DNA of 64,000 nt from Actinomycetospora sp. TBRC 11914 (GTDB lineage: Bacteria; Actinomycetota; Actinomycetes; Mycobacteriales; Pseudonocardiaceae): assembly GCF_012933465.1 (NCBI RefSeq), contig NZ_JABBND010000004.1, positions 124,001 to 188,000 of the forward strand. Reading direction: 5' to 3'. The number at the start of each line of letters is the position of its first letter. Positions within the stretch are counted from its first letter, which is position 1. The position numbers and the translations under genes are program-made. The notes beneath the pieces are model-generated. The model was not told the origin of the DNA. It ran no database searches and worked only from the letters and a program-made list of their open reading frames with translations. Shown piece after piece: positions 1 through 7,955 of the stretch.

Positions 1-1182
1 CAGCGTCATGCGCAGCGCCGGGATCGGCTCGAAGCCGTCCTGGCAGTTGCCCTTGCTGTCCGGGAACTCCATGTGCGAGCGCCCGTCCTTCGACGCCAGG
101 TTCTGCCCGTCCCAGCAGCTCGGGAAGTCGAGCATGCGCACCAGGTGCGAGCCCGACGGGCAGATCGGGTACTTGCTGGTGACCCGGTCGGTGAAACCGG
201 TGCAGGTGTACTTGGCGTTGGCGTTGTCGCCGTTCTGCACCTTCGCCTTGGCGTTCCCGGTGATGATCCGGAGATCGGTCGGCATCGGCTTGACCGGCTC
301 GTCGCCGTGCCCGTGGAAGGTCAGGTCCACCGACGCCGGCTTCAGGATGCTGCCGACGTTGCCGTCCTTGCTGCCGCCGTCCTGGCCGACGTCGGGACCC
401 TTGCCGTTGAGGTCGCGCAGCACCGGCCAGTAGAAGGTGCTCTTGTCGCCGCTGCCGCACGAGGTGCCGGCGCCGGCCAGCGACCCGTCGTCGGAGTTCG
501 CGTTGGTCGACTGGTTGCCGACGTAGTCGTGGACGTGCTGGGCGCCGTTGCGCTTGCCCGGGGCGGCGATGAAGTTGTCGGAGTTGTTGTGGTCGCTCAC
601 ACCGCAGTCGACGGTGGAGGTGCCGCCGGAGAACTCGCCGCCGTCGCCGATGTTGCCGCTGGGGGCGACGTTGTTGATGTCGACGAAGTCGTCGCCGCTC
701 GCCGCCGCGATCTTGTCCCGGCCGGGGAACGGGTCGTCCTTCTTGCCCTCGGCCTTGTTCTTGGCGTCCTGCTTCTTCTGGTCGTCGGTCTTCTTGGCCT
801 CGTCCGGCGTGTTGTCGCCGTCCTTGCCGTCCTTGACCTTCTTGCCGTCCCCGGAGTCCTTCCCGGAGTCCTTGCCGTCCGAGGAGTCCTTGCCGGAGTC
901 CTTCCCGGAGTCGCCGCCGTCCGACGAGTCCTTGCCGGAGTCCTTCCCGGAGTCGCCGCCGTCCGACGAGTCCTTGCCGTCACCCGACCCGCCGTCCGAC
1001 GAGTCGTCGGACTTGTCGGACGAGGACTTGCCGGAGAGCGAGGAGATGATGCTCCCGCCGCCCGAGCCCTTCGCGAGCGCCGTGCCGCCCAGCACGACGG
1101 CGGTGCCGCCGACGAGCAGGGCCGCGACGGCCGCGAGGAGCCGGAACGGGAGCCGCGTGCGATGTCGTCCACGTCGGGGCAT
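1..1182 (-). CDS. DUF1996 domain exported protein, 3' end outside window
   Basis: Starts with ATG at 1182 behind a strong ribosome site (AGGAGG, 1192–1197) and stays open to base 1, so at least 394 residues are present and the C-terminus is missing. Residues 8–35 form a basic stretch followed by a hydrophobic segment (signal peptide or anchor). Residues of roughly 40–120 are a low-complexity Lys/Asp/Ser/Gly linker encoded by 42-bp tandem repeats around 850–975. The rest shows DUF1996 hallmarks: an HNNSDNF motif, an H-x-HD pair (HVHDYVGN), a conserved Trp-Pro (FYWPVL) and several cysteines likely to form disulfides. The family is secreted and of unproven function, sometimes with carbohydrate-binding modules. 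It is divergent from the response regulator at 1552. Confidence 0.85.
   Translation of the reverse strand, partial: MPRRGRHRTRLPFRLLAAVAALLVGGTAVVLGGTALAKGSGGGSIISSLSGKSSSDKSDDSSDGGSGDGKDSSDGGDSGKDSGKDSSDGGDSGKDSGKDSSDGKDSGKDSGDGKKVKDGKDGDNTPDEAKKTDDQKKQDAKNKAEGKKDDPFPGRDKIAAASGDDFVDINNVAPSGNIGDGGEFSGGTSTVDCGVSDHNNSDNFIAAPGKRNGAQHVHDYVGNQSTNANSDDGSLAGAGTSCGSGDKSTFYWPVLRDLNGKGPDVGQDGGSKDGNVGSILKPASVDLTFHGHGDEPVKPMPTDLRIITGNAKAKVQNGDNANAKYTCTGFTDRVTSKYPICPSGSHLVRMLDFPSCWDGQNLASKDGRSHMEFPDSKGNCQDGFEPIPALRMTL
840..980. repeat. 42-bp tandem repeats encoding Lys/Asp/Ser linker
   Basis: About three imperfect copies of a 42-bp unit (for example 892–933 and 934–975) encode a 14-residue Ser-Asp-Gly-Lys pattern inside the DUF1996 protein. 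The repeat keeps the reading frame, so copy number could vary without breaking the protein. Confidence 0.75.
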
Positions 1183-1551
1183 GGGCGAACGACCTCCTGA
1201 CGATTCATCGGTCCCGGACCGTGGGGAGCGCGGCCCGGACACGACGGCGTCGTCCGGCGGGACGGACTCGGGTGTCCGCTCCGGGGGAGCGCGGCACGAC
1301 GCCGTGGTCTTGCGGGCCGGAACGCTAGGAGCGGGACCGTTCACCGGACCGTGATCTGAGAGAGACCCGGTCGGGATGCCGCTGACCGTGCGTCGTGACG
1401 CGACGAAGGGCGGGATTGTTGGTCCAACCGGCCCAGTGGATGCGACGGTCGCCGGTGAGCGCTCTCAGGGATCCACCCGTCGTGCCCGCCACACCGCCGC
1501 TCGGCGCCGCGTCGTTGAACTCCGGCCGCGTGCCCGGCACTGTGGTCCGCG
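1183..1551. other. Divergent intergenic region, no gene
   Basis: This 369-bp gap separates the DUF1996 gene and the response regulator, which point away from each other, so it should hold both promoters. Open frames here are short shadows. Visible structure is limited to small dyads, such as CGTCG-N5-CGACG at 1391–1405 and the perfect 11-bp palindrome GTTGGTCCAAC at 1418–1428, which could be an operator. No convincing -35/-10 pair was seen. Confidence 0.5.
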
Positions 1552-2238
1552 ATGCAACCCAATCGTTATGCGGACGCGGAGCGGGGCCGCGTGCTGTGTG
1601 TGGCTCCTCCCCACCGCACAACGAGCGTGCTCGTCGGTGCGTTGCGGTCCAACGGCTTCGAACCCCAGCTGCTGCGCGAGAGCTGGAGCGTCGGGGCCGC
1701 CGCCCGCGCCGGTGGCGCCCGTGCGGTGGTCCTGGACGTCGAGATGAGCGGCCTGCGCCCGGTCGAGGTCCTCGCGGACCTGCACCGCGAGAGCCCGCGC
1801 ACGCCGGTCATCGCGCTGACCTCGGCCGAGGCGCGGGACCGCACGGTCTCGACGCTGCGGGCGAGCCACGACGACTACCTGGTCACGCCGTTCCCGATGG
1901 AGGAGCTGCTCGCGCGGCTGCGCCTGCGGCTCGGCGACGACCGCCCGACCGCCCAGCTCTACCTGCGCCGCGGCGAGATCATGGTCGACACCGCGCTGGA
2001 GCAGGTGTTCGTCGAGAACAAGCCGGTGAGCCTGTCCCGCACCGAGTACGCCGTCGTGGACGCACTGATCCGTCATCCGCGGGGCCAGGCGATGTCGCAG
2101 GACGAGCTCGTCACGCGGGTCTGGGGCGGCCCGCCCACCTCGAACATCGTCGAGGTGTACATCGGCTACCTGCGCCGCAAGCTCGGCGCGGAGCGCATCC
2201 GCACCATCCGCGGGCGGGGGTACGTGCTCGAGGGGTAG
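1552..2238 (+). CDS. OmpR-type response regulator with atypical receiver
   Basis: 228 residues: an N-terminal receiver fold (about 13–122) and a C-terminal winged-helix DNA-binding domain (about 130–228) with a clear OmpR/PhoB recognition region (VYIGYLRRKLG, then a wing ending in RGRGYVL). Asp62 (VVLDVEMSG) sits at the usual phospho-acceptor site. The acidic pair that normally binds Mg2+ near the N-terminus is absent (the first strand reads VLCVAPP), and the conserved Lys before Pro-Phe is Thr112 (VTPF). Such pocket losses are typical of receivers that work without conventional phosphorylation. No histidine kinase gene lies nearby, so it is an orphan regulator. The start has no strong ribosome site, and a downstream GTG is possible. 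Confidence 0.88.
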   Translation: MQPNRYADAERGRVLCVAPPHRTTSVLVGALRSNGFEPQLLRESWSVGAAARAGGARAVVLDVEMSGLRPVEVLADLHRESPRTPVIALTSAEARDRTVSTLRASHDDYLVTPFPMEELLARLRLRLGDDRPTAQLYLRRGEIMVDTALEQVFVENKPVSLSRTEYAVVDALIRHPRGQAMSQDELVTRVWGGPPTSNIVEVYIGYLRRKLGAERIRTIRGRGYVLEG

Positions 2239-2275
2239 GTGCGCTCCGCGCTCACAGGGCCGGAGGCCGGCTAGA
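2236..2275. terminator. Bidirectional terminator-like element at convergent stops
   Basis: The TAG stop of the regulator runs directly into a mini-hairpin (GCGC-TCC-GCGC), and the opposing gene's TAG runs into another (GGCC-TCC-GGCC). Both genes thus end within about 40 bp. The same layout recurs at 44141–44216 and 57089–57165, where a 40-bp hairpin lies between the two arms. Confidence 0.55.
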
Positions 2276-2528
2276 CCATCGACGCCAGGGCGACCTGGCG
2301 GGCGCGCCGCTGGGCGTGCGCGACCTGCAGCGCCTGGGCCTGCGCGGCCGCGGCCTCGGCCTTGGCGGCCCGCCGGGCCCGCCACCCGCGGGGCTCCGGC
2401 GCCGTCGGCTCGACCGGGGTGCTCTCCGGCGACACCCGCGGCGCCGGGATGGCCGGGAACGGCGTCGAGCGCAGCGCGGTCTGCGGCGCGGCGGTGCTGA
2501 CGGCGACGGCGACGTGGTGGCGGCCCAT
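2271..2528 (-). CDS. Small Ala/Pro/Arg-rich hypothetical protein
   Basis: 85 residues, not recognised. It starts with ATG behind a GGGGGGAAG tract at a usable distance and ends in a TAG that belongs to the bidirectional element shared with the regulator at 1552. The first half is Pro/Ser/Thr-rich. The second half is an Ala/Arg/Gln-rich, probably helical stretch (WRARRAAKAEAAAAQAQAL). There is no signal peptide or membrane segment. Another frame on the plus strand is open here, but strand choice is supported by the ribosome site and the terminator placement. Existence is likely but not certain. Confidence 0.5.
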   Translation of the reverse strand: MGRHHVAVAVSTAAPQTALRSTPFPAIPAPRVSPESTPVEPTAPEPRGWRARRAAKAEAAAAQAQALQVAHAQRRARQVALASMV

Positions 2529-2637
2529 GGTGCTTCCCCCCGGACGGTGCGGGCCCCACGGCCCGCCTCACGCCCGGTACATCGCCCGGTCCGCGCGACT
2601 GTTTCGCTGAGGACGCAGCACCACCCGGACGGGTGTC

Positions 2638-3537
2638 CTACAACGTCCGGAGGAACCCGATCTGGCGCTCCAGCGAGGTCGCGAACGGCTCACCGACGTA
2701 GATGTCGAAGTGGCCGCAGTCGAGCTCGAGGACCTCGACGCGTCCGCCCGACGTCGCCGCCACCTTCCGGACCGCGTCCGGCGGGGCGATCGCGTCGTCC
2801 GCGGCGACCACGAGCAGCATCGGGCAGCGCACCCGGGGCGCCGCGGTGACCGGGCGGTTGAACGGGATCGTGAGGATCCCGCGGGCCGGCATGTCGTTGA
2901 CGAACGTCGGCCCGACGATCGCCCCGTAGCCGGGCGCGGCGTCGGGCGAGGTGATCGCCGCGGTCGCGCCGGGCGGGCCGTAGATGCCGACGCGGTGCAC
3001 GGGGCGGCCGAGCAGGGCGCCGGCCGTGTCGCGGAGCGCGTGGCCCGTGAGCCGCAGCAGTTGCCCGGCCCCGGCGTAGCGCAGGATCTCGAGGACGGCG
3101 CCGAGCCCGTCCATCGCGGCGCCCTGTGAGATCACCCCCGCGATGCGCGGGTCCTCGGCCGCCACCGCCACCACGTGGCCGCCGGCGTACGACGAGCCCC
3201 ACAGCACGATCCGGGCCGGGTCCACCCCGTCGATCAGGCGCGCCCGCGCGACGGCGGCGTGGTAGTCCCGGCGGTGGGTGCGGTGGTCGACCGAGCGGCG
3301 CGGCTCGCCCTCGGAGTCGGCGAAGCCGCGGTAGTCGACCAGGAGCACGTCCGCCCCCGCCGCGGTGAAGCCCTCGGCGAAGGGCAGCAGGCCCGAGTCG
3401 CGGGTCGCGCCGAACCCGTGGGCCATGACGACGCACGGCCGGCCGGCCTCGCCGGCCAGCGAGCCGTCCTCGGCGGGCAGGTACCAGGCCCCCAGCCGCC
3501 GACCCTCCGACTCGACCGCGATCTCCTGCACGGCCAT
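2638..3537 (-). CDS. Alpha/beta hydrolase (DLH/BAAT-like)
   Basis: 299 residues, cytosolic. An N-terminal strand region leads to the oxyanion segment VMAHGFGATRDSGL, the nucleophile elbow is WGSSYAGG (Ser in G-S-S-Y-A, a variant with Ala in place of the final Gly), the acid is probably the Asp of VAADDAI, and the catalytic His is in CGHFDIY. This order fits serine hydrolases of the dienelactone hydrolase/acyl-CoA thioesterase branch that act on small esters or thioesters; the substrate cannot be told. ATG at 3537 has GAGGAG upstream at good spacing. It lies 44 bp downstream of the PIG-L gene on the same strand, so they may be co-transcribed. Confidence 0.85.
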   Translation of the reverse strand: MAVQEIAVESEGRRLGAWYLPAEDGSLAGEAGRPCVVMAHGFGATRDSGLLPFAEGFTAAGADVLLVDYRGFADSEGEPRRSVDHRTHRRDYHAAVARARLIDGVDPARIVLWGSSYAGGHVVAVAAEDPRIAGVISQGAAMDGLGAVLEILRYAGAGQLLRLTGHALRDTAGALLGRPVHRVGIYGPPGATAAITSPDAAPGYGAIVGPTFVNDMPARGILTIPFNRPVTAAPRVRCPMLLVVAADDAIAPPDAVRKVAATSGGRVEVLELDCGHFDIYVGEPFATSLERQIGFLRTL

Positions 3538-3581
3538 GCGGCACACTCCTCGGCTCGCGACGACAGCGGCCCCGGAGTGTG

Positions 3582-4397
3582 TCAGATCACGGCGCGGACG
3601 CCGTCGACGCCGAACAGGTCGGTCTCGTACGGCTCGCCCGGCGCCCGCCCGACGTGCACGAACCACTCCGTCCCGAACGCCATCGCGAAGGCCTCGTCGG
3701 GCAGCGCCAGGAAGAACGAGTCCTCGGCGATCTGGCTGGAGTGGGCCCGCATCGCCGCGCGCTTGGCGGCGATCCACGGCGAGACGTCGACCCGGGTCGT
3801 GAGCTCGGCCTCCGGGGTGCCCATCGACTCGGCCTCGCGCTCGTCGGGTCCGTCCCCGTCGCCCATGAGCCCCGCCGCGGCCGCGGCCGCCACCAGCCGG
3901 CGCATCTCGTCGCGGTTCATCGTCGACTGGAACACCCGCGGCGTGCCCGCGATCTCGGCGGCGCGCATCCCCACCCGGTGGACCTGCACGTGGTCGGGGT
4001 GCCCGTAGCCGCCGTGGTCGTCGTAGACGGTGACGACGTCGGCGTCCTCCTCGCGCAGGATCGCCGCGAGCTTCTGGGCGGCGTCCTCGACGTCGGCCGC
4101 GGCGAAGGCACCGGGCGCGGCGTTCGTGTCGGTGCCGACCATCCCCGAGTCGACGTAGCCGAGGAACTCGGTCCGCGCGACGCCGAGGATGCGCGCCGAC
4201 TCGAGGGTCTCGACGTGGCGGCGCTCCGCGAGCGTCTGTCCGGGGGCGAGGACGTCGGCCACGATCTCGCCGTGCTCCCCGCCGGTGGCGACGACGAGCA
4301 CGACGCGGTGGCCGGCGTCCGCGGCGGCCCGCATCACGCCGCCGCAGGCGATGCACTCGTCGTCCGGATGGGCGTGGAACGTCACCAGGGTGGCCAC
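3582..4397 (-). CDS. PIG-L/LmbE zinc deacetylase (MshB/Mca superfamily)
   Basis: 271 residues with the family's zinc site: AHPDDE near the N-terminus (His and Asp ligands plus catalytic Asp) and a later HPDH motif. The enzymes remove an acetyl group from N-acetylglucosamine derivatives. In actinobacteria MshB makes, and Mca recycles, mycothiol. The C-terminal half (WIAAKRAAMRAHSSQI, then a large helical region) resembles the MshB/Mca branch more than short LmbE proteins, but the exact paralogue cannot be assigned. The start is GTG at 4397. A TAGGCT box lies 8 bases upstream with no ribosome site, suggesting a leaderless transcript. Confidence 0.85.
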   Translation of the reverse strand: MATLVTFHAHPDDECIACGGVMRAAADAGHRVVLVVATGGEHGEIVADVLAPGQTLAERRHVETLESARILGVARTEFLGYVDSGMVGTDTNAAPGAFAAADVEDAAQKLAAILREEDADVVTVYDDHGGYGHPDHVQVHRVGMRAAEIAGTPRVFQSTMNRDEMRRLVAAAAAAGLMGDGDGPDEREAESMGTPEAELTTRVDVSPWIAAKRAAMRAHSSQIAEDSFFLALPDEAFAMAFGTEWFVHVGRAPGEPYETDLFGVDGVRAVI

Positions 4398-4425
4398 GCC
4401 GCCGCAGCCTAGTGGGCGGCCCGGA

Positions 4426-5568
4426 TCAGCCCAGCGTGAACGACAGCACCAGGATCAGGATGACCACGACGACGACCGCCGCGGTCCCGATCACCGACGC
4501 GAGCTCGCGACGCTTCCCCAGGAACACCTCCGACCCCTGCATCCCCGACGGCGGGCGGTCCACCCGGTCCGGTGCGCGCTCCACCCACGGCGGCGTGGTC
4601 TGCGCGGCGGGCACCGGCGGCGAGGGGCGTCGGCCGGCGAGCCCGCCGGGCACCACCTGGGTGCGCTCCGGGGGAGGCGCGAACGACGGCGGGCGGAAGC
4701 CGGGGGGCGGAGTGCCCGGCGGCGGCGGGCCCGGCGGCGGGCCCGGTGGCGGGTCCGGGACCACCTGGGTCCGGTCGGCGTCGGGACCGACCACCTGGGT
4801 GACCTCCGCCGACGGCCCCGTCGGGGGCGGCGGCTCGCCCCACCGGAACGGCGGGGGGAACGGGTCGGGGCCCGGGGCACGGGGTCCGTGGCGGGGTTCG
4901 GCCACGACCGGGATCGAGGCGGTGTCCTGGGCCGGATCGTGCGGGGGCGGGGACACCGGTTCATCGGCCGCGGGTCGCGCCGGCGCGGTCCCGGACGGGA
5001 CGGCCACGGACGGATCCGTGGCCGCGCGACCGAGTCGCGACGACTCGGTCTCTCCGGAGGTCTTCGCCCTCGACCCCGCGCCGGGCGAACCGGGTCGCGG
5101 CGACCCGGTCTCTCCGGAGGCCTGCGCGCTCGACCCCACGCCCGGCGAACCGGGTCGCGGCGACCCGGCCTCTCCGGAGGCGTCCCCACCCGGCCCCGCG
5201 CCGGGGGAACCGAGCCGCGACGACTCGGTCGCTCCGGAGCCGGGCGCGGCGGGCACGTCACCGCCCGGTCCTCCGGCGTCCGATCCGGCCTCGCCGTCGG
5301 GCCCGGCCGCGGCCCGCCCCGGAGACGCCGACCCGGTCGCCGGCCCCTGCCCGGAGGACACCGGCCGCCCGGGCCCGTGCGCATCGCCGGTCGGGGTGGT
5401 CGGGTCGGCGGGCGCCGGAGCCCGGGCCGCCCGGGCGGCGGCCTCCTCCTCCCGGCGACGCGCGACCAGCTCGTCGCGCCGTCGGCGGTAGGAGGTCGCG
5501 TCCACCCGACCGGCCGCGAGGTCGTCGTCCAGGCGCTGCAGCTCGTCGGCGGCCTCCACCACAGACAT
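4426..5568 (-). CDS. Tail-anchored Pro/Gly-rich protein with N-terminal SHOCT-like helix
   Basis: 380 residues from ATG 5568 (GTG at 5580 is also possible; the ribosome site GGAGAGG is very close). Residues 5–45 (ELQRLDDDLAAGRVDATSYR and on) look like a short SHOCT-type helical hairpin. A long disordered Pro/Gly/Ser region follows. It contains 20-residue repeats encoded by 60-bp tandem repeats (5030–5240) and then four TQVV motifs spread through Pro-rich sequence. The last ~25 residues are one hydrophobic segment (VVVVVILILVLSF) with almost nothing after it, so it is a tail-anchored membrane protein facing the cytoplasm. The TQVV threonines might be Ser/Thr kinase sites. Function is unknown. 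Confidence 0.75.
   Translation of the reverse strand: MSVVEAADELQRLDDDLAAGRVDATSYRRRRDELVARRREEEAAARAARAPAPADPTTPTGDAHGPGRPVSSGQGPATGSASPGRAAAGPDGEAGSDAGGPGGDVPAAPGSGATESSRLGSPGAGPGGDASGEAGSPRPGSPGVGSSAQASGETGSPRPGSPGAGSRAKTSGETESSRLGRAATDPSVAVPSGTAPARPAADEPVSPPPHDPAQDTASIPVVAEPRHGPRAPGPDPFPPPFRWGEPPPPTGPSAEVTQVVGPDADRTQVVPDPPPGPPPGPPPPGTPPPGFRPPSFAPPPERTQVVPGGLAGRRPSPPVPAAQTTPPWVERAPDRVDRPPSGMQGSEVFLGKRRELASVIGTAAVVVVVILILVLSFTLG
5030..5240. repeat. 60-bp in-frame tandem repeat, ~3.4 copies
   Basis: Copies begin near 5041, 5101 and 5161 with a partial fourth at 5221. Each unit carries the CTCTCCGGAGG core and a Gly/Pro/Ser-coding tail. The unit encodes 20 residues of the disordered region of the tail-anchored protein. 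Confidence 0.85.
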
Positions 5569-5761
5569 CCTCTCCGGCACGTCACGGTCGGTGTTCCCCT
5601 GCCGCAGACGGTAACGGACCAACGGGGCACCGCACCCGTTCCACCCGGACGTGGTCACGATCTCCGCGCCGAGGACCGAACGGAGCACGGTCGGGCAACG
5701 AAGGTGCACCCGACGGCTCCCCGCCGCCTCGCAGACCGACCCCGCGTCGAGAGGACTCCCC

Positions 5762-7054
5762 GTGTCGACCTCGCCCGTGTCCGACGAACTGTCCTTCGAG
5801 GACGGCCGAGCCCTCCCGCGGCCGGCCGAGGGCGTGTGGCCGGGCCTGCAGGACCCCGGGTCCCACCGGCTGCGGATGACCGTGGCTCGCGGGCTCATGC
5901 GGGCGGCGGTGCGGCGGATGCCGATGCGCCTGCTCTGGCCCGACGGCACCGTCGAGGGCGGCGGCGGTCCGGGCTCGCCGACGATGCGGCTGATCCGGCC
6001 GGAGGCCTGCTTCACCCGCATCGGGCGGCTGGGCCTGATCGGGTTCGGCGAGGGCTGGATGGTCGGCGACTGGCACTCCGACGACCTCGTCGGCGTCCTG
6101 CGCTGCTTCAGCGAGCACATCGAGGAGCTCGTGCCCCGTCCGCTGCGCCGGATGCGGGGCTTCTACGACCGCGGGCAGCCGCAGGAGGAGGTCGCCGACG
6201 ACGCCCTGGTCTCGCAGCAGAACGTGCACCGGCACTACGACCTGTCGAACGACCTGTTCGGGCTCTTCCTCGACGAGTCGATGATGTACTCCGCCGCGTG
6301 GTTCGCCGGGCCGGTCGGGCCTGACGGTCAGCACACCGAATCGCTCACCACGGCCCAGCACCGCAAGATCGACGGCATCCTCGACCTGGCCGGGGTGCGG
6401 GACTCCTCACGCGTCCTCGAGATCGGCACCGGGTGGGGCGAGGCGGCCATCCGGGCGGCCCGGCGGGGAGCGCGGGTCACGACGCTCACGCTCTCGGTCG
6501 AGCAGGCCGAGCTCGCCCGCACCCGCGCGCTGGCGGCCGGTGTCTCCGACCGCATCACGATCGAGGTGCGCGACTACCGCGACGCCGTCGGCGAGTACGA
6601 CGCCGCGATCTCCATCGAGATGATCGAGGCCGTCGGGGTGGCGTACTGGCCGGAGTACTTCCGCACCGTCGAGCGGCTCCTCGCCCCCGGCGGGCGCTTC
6701 GGTCTGCAGTCCATCACCATGCCCGACCACCGGCTGCAGGCGACGAAGTCCTCGTACACCTGGATCCACAAGTACATCTTCCCGGGCGGGATCATCCCCA
6801 GCGTCGAGGCGATCGAGCGGACCCTCGCCCGCCACACGACGCTGCGCGTGGACGACCGCCGGTCGATCGGCCCCGACTACGCCGAGACGCTCAACCGCTG
6901 GCGGGCGACCTTCCTGGGCCGCGAGGCCGAGGCCCGGGCCCTCGGGTTCGACGACGTGTTCGTGCGGATGTGGGACTTCTACCTGGCCTACTCCGAGGCC
7001 GGTTTCGCGACCGGGTACCTCGACGACTGGCAGTTCGGCATCGCCCGCGGCTGA
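5762..7054 (+). CDS. Cyclopropane-fatty-acyl-phospholipid synthase family methyltransferase
   Basis: 430 residues from GTG 5762, which has GAGAGGA just upstream; an upstream ATG in the same frame gives an implausible Arg-rich extension. Family signatures are clear: QQNVHRHYDLSNDLF (substrate-bicarbonate region), MYSAAWF, the SAM-binding VLEIGTGWGEAA, and EMIEAVG. These enzymes methylate a double bond of an unsaturated acyl chain in membrane phospholipids, making cyclopropane or methyl-branched fatty acids. In actinobacteria, relatives also make 10-methyl (tuberculostearic) acids together with a flavin reductase; no such partner is next to it, so the product is open. It is divergent from the tail-anchored gene. 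Confidence 0.9.
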   Translation: MSTSPVSDELSFEDGRALPRPAEGVWPGLQDPGSHRLRMTVARGLMRAAVRRMPMRLLWPDGTVEGGGGPGSPTMRLIRPEACFTRIGRLGLIGFGEGWMVGDWHSDDLVGVLRCFSEHIEELVPRPLRRMRGFYDRGQPQEEVADDALVSQQNVHRHYDLSNDLFGLFLDESMMYSAAWFAGPVGPDGQHTESLTTAQHRKIDGILDLAGVRDSSRVLEIGTGWGEAAIRAARRGARVTTLTLSVEQAELARTRALAAGVSDRITIEVRDYRDAVGEYDAAISIEMIEAVGVAYWPEYFRTVERLLAPGGRFGLQSITMPDHRLQATKSSYTWIHKYIFPGGIIPSVEAIERTLARHTTLRVDDRRSIGPDYAETLNRWRATFLGREAEARALGFDDVFVRMWDFYLAYSEAGFATGYLDDWQFGIARG

Positions 7055-7183
7055 TTCCGGAGGTGCCGGTGTGACCCTCGGCCGAACGGTCAGCCCTGAC
7101 CGTCAGGCCCGGGGAGCCCGGGATAGCCTCCGCGGCGAGCGCCCCCGACCGGGGCGGCCGAGCACGAGGGAGCGCGATCGCCC

Positions 7184-7942
7184 ATGGACACGACCGACGT
7201 CGCCGCCATCGTCACGGGAGGGGCGTCCGGCCTCGGGGGAGCCACGGTCCGCCGGCTCGCCGCCGGCGGGGCCCACGTCGTGGCGATCGACCTGCCGAAG
7301 GCGATCGACGACGCGGAGAAGCTGGAGCGGGTCGACTACGTCGGCGCCGACGTGACCGACGGTGACCAGGTCCAGGCCGCGGTCGACGCCGCGGTCGACA
7401 CCGGTCTGCCGCTGCGCGTGGTCGTCAACTGCGCCGGGATCGGCACCGCCGGCCGCGTGCTGTCCAAGAAGGGCCCGCACGACCTGGGGGTCTTCTCGCA
7501 GGTCATCGGGGTCAACCTGATCGGCACCTTCAACGTGATGCGGCTGGCCTCCGCGGCCGTCGCGCAGACCGAGCCGCTCGAGGACGGCGCGCGCGGTGTC
7601 GTCGTCAACACCGCGTCGGTGGCGGCCTTCGAGGGCCAGATCGGGCAGATCGCCTACTCCGCGTCGAAGGGCGGCGTGGTCGGGATGACGGTGCCCGCGG
7701 CGCGCGACCTGGCCCAGTACGGCATCCGCGTCATGACGATCGCCCCCGGCATCATCGACACCCCGATGCTCGCCGGCGTCGAGGAGTCGTTCCGCACCGA
7801 GCTCGCGAAGGGCATCCCGTTCCCGCAGCGCCTGGGCCGGCCGGATGAGTACGCCCAGCTCGTCGCCATGATCGTCGAGCACGACTACCTCAACGGCGAG
7901 GTCATCCGGTTCGACGGCGCGCTGCGCATGCAGCCGCGCTAG
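7184..7942 (+). CDS. Short-chain dehydrogenase (3-hydroxyacyl-CoA dehydrogenase type 2-like)
   Basis: 252 residues, a classical SDR: cofactor motif TGGASGLG (residues 11–18), NCAGIG, a catalytic Ser in [12 protein letters not shown], and YSASK with Tyr and Lys. An Asp after the second strand (VVAIDLP) favours NAD+ over NADP+. The C-terminus ([17 protein letters not shown]) and the insert after NVMRLA match the HSD17B10/type-2 3-hydroxyacyl-CoA dehydrogenase branch, which oxidises the beta-hydroxyl of acyl-CoAs or hydroxysteroids. It is the only gene on its strand here and converges with the nuclease at 7956. Confidence 0.88.
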   Translation: MDTTDVAAIVTGGASGLGGATVRRLAAGGAHVVAIDLPKAIDDAEKLERVDYVGADVTDGDQVQAAVDAAVDTGLPLRVVVNCAGIGTAGRVLSKKGPHDLGVFSQVIGVNLIGTFNVMRLASAAVAQTEPLEDGARGVVVNTASVAAFEGQIGQIAYSASKGGVVGMTVPAARDLAQYGIRVMTIAPGIIDTPMLAGVEESFRTELAKGIPFPQRLGRPDEYAQLVAMIVEHDYLNGEVIRFDGALRMQPR

Positions 7943-7955
7943 GACCTCCGCACCG

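Noticed and set aside
2638-4356. Extended N-terminus of the alpha/beta hydrolase reaching over the PIG-L gene
   Set aside because: The extension is Arg-rich shadow sequence. ATG 3537 has a good ribosome site and begins the conserved domain.
3579-4412. Plus-strand frame opposite the PIG-L gene
   Set aside because: It is Val/Gly/Arg/His-rich antisense without motifs, whereas the minus strand has the complete AHPDDE/HPDH zinc site.
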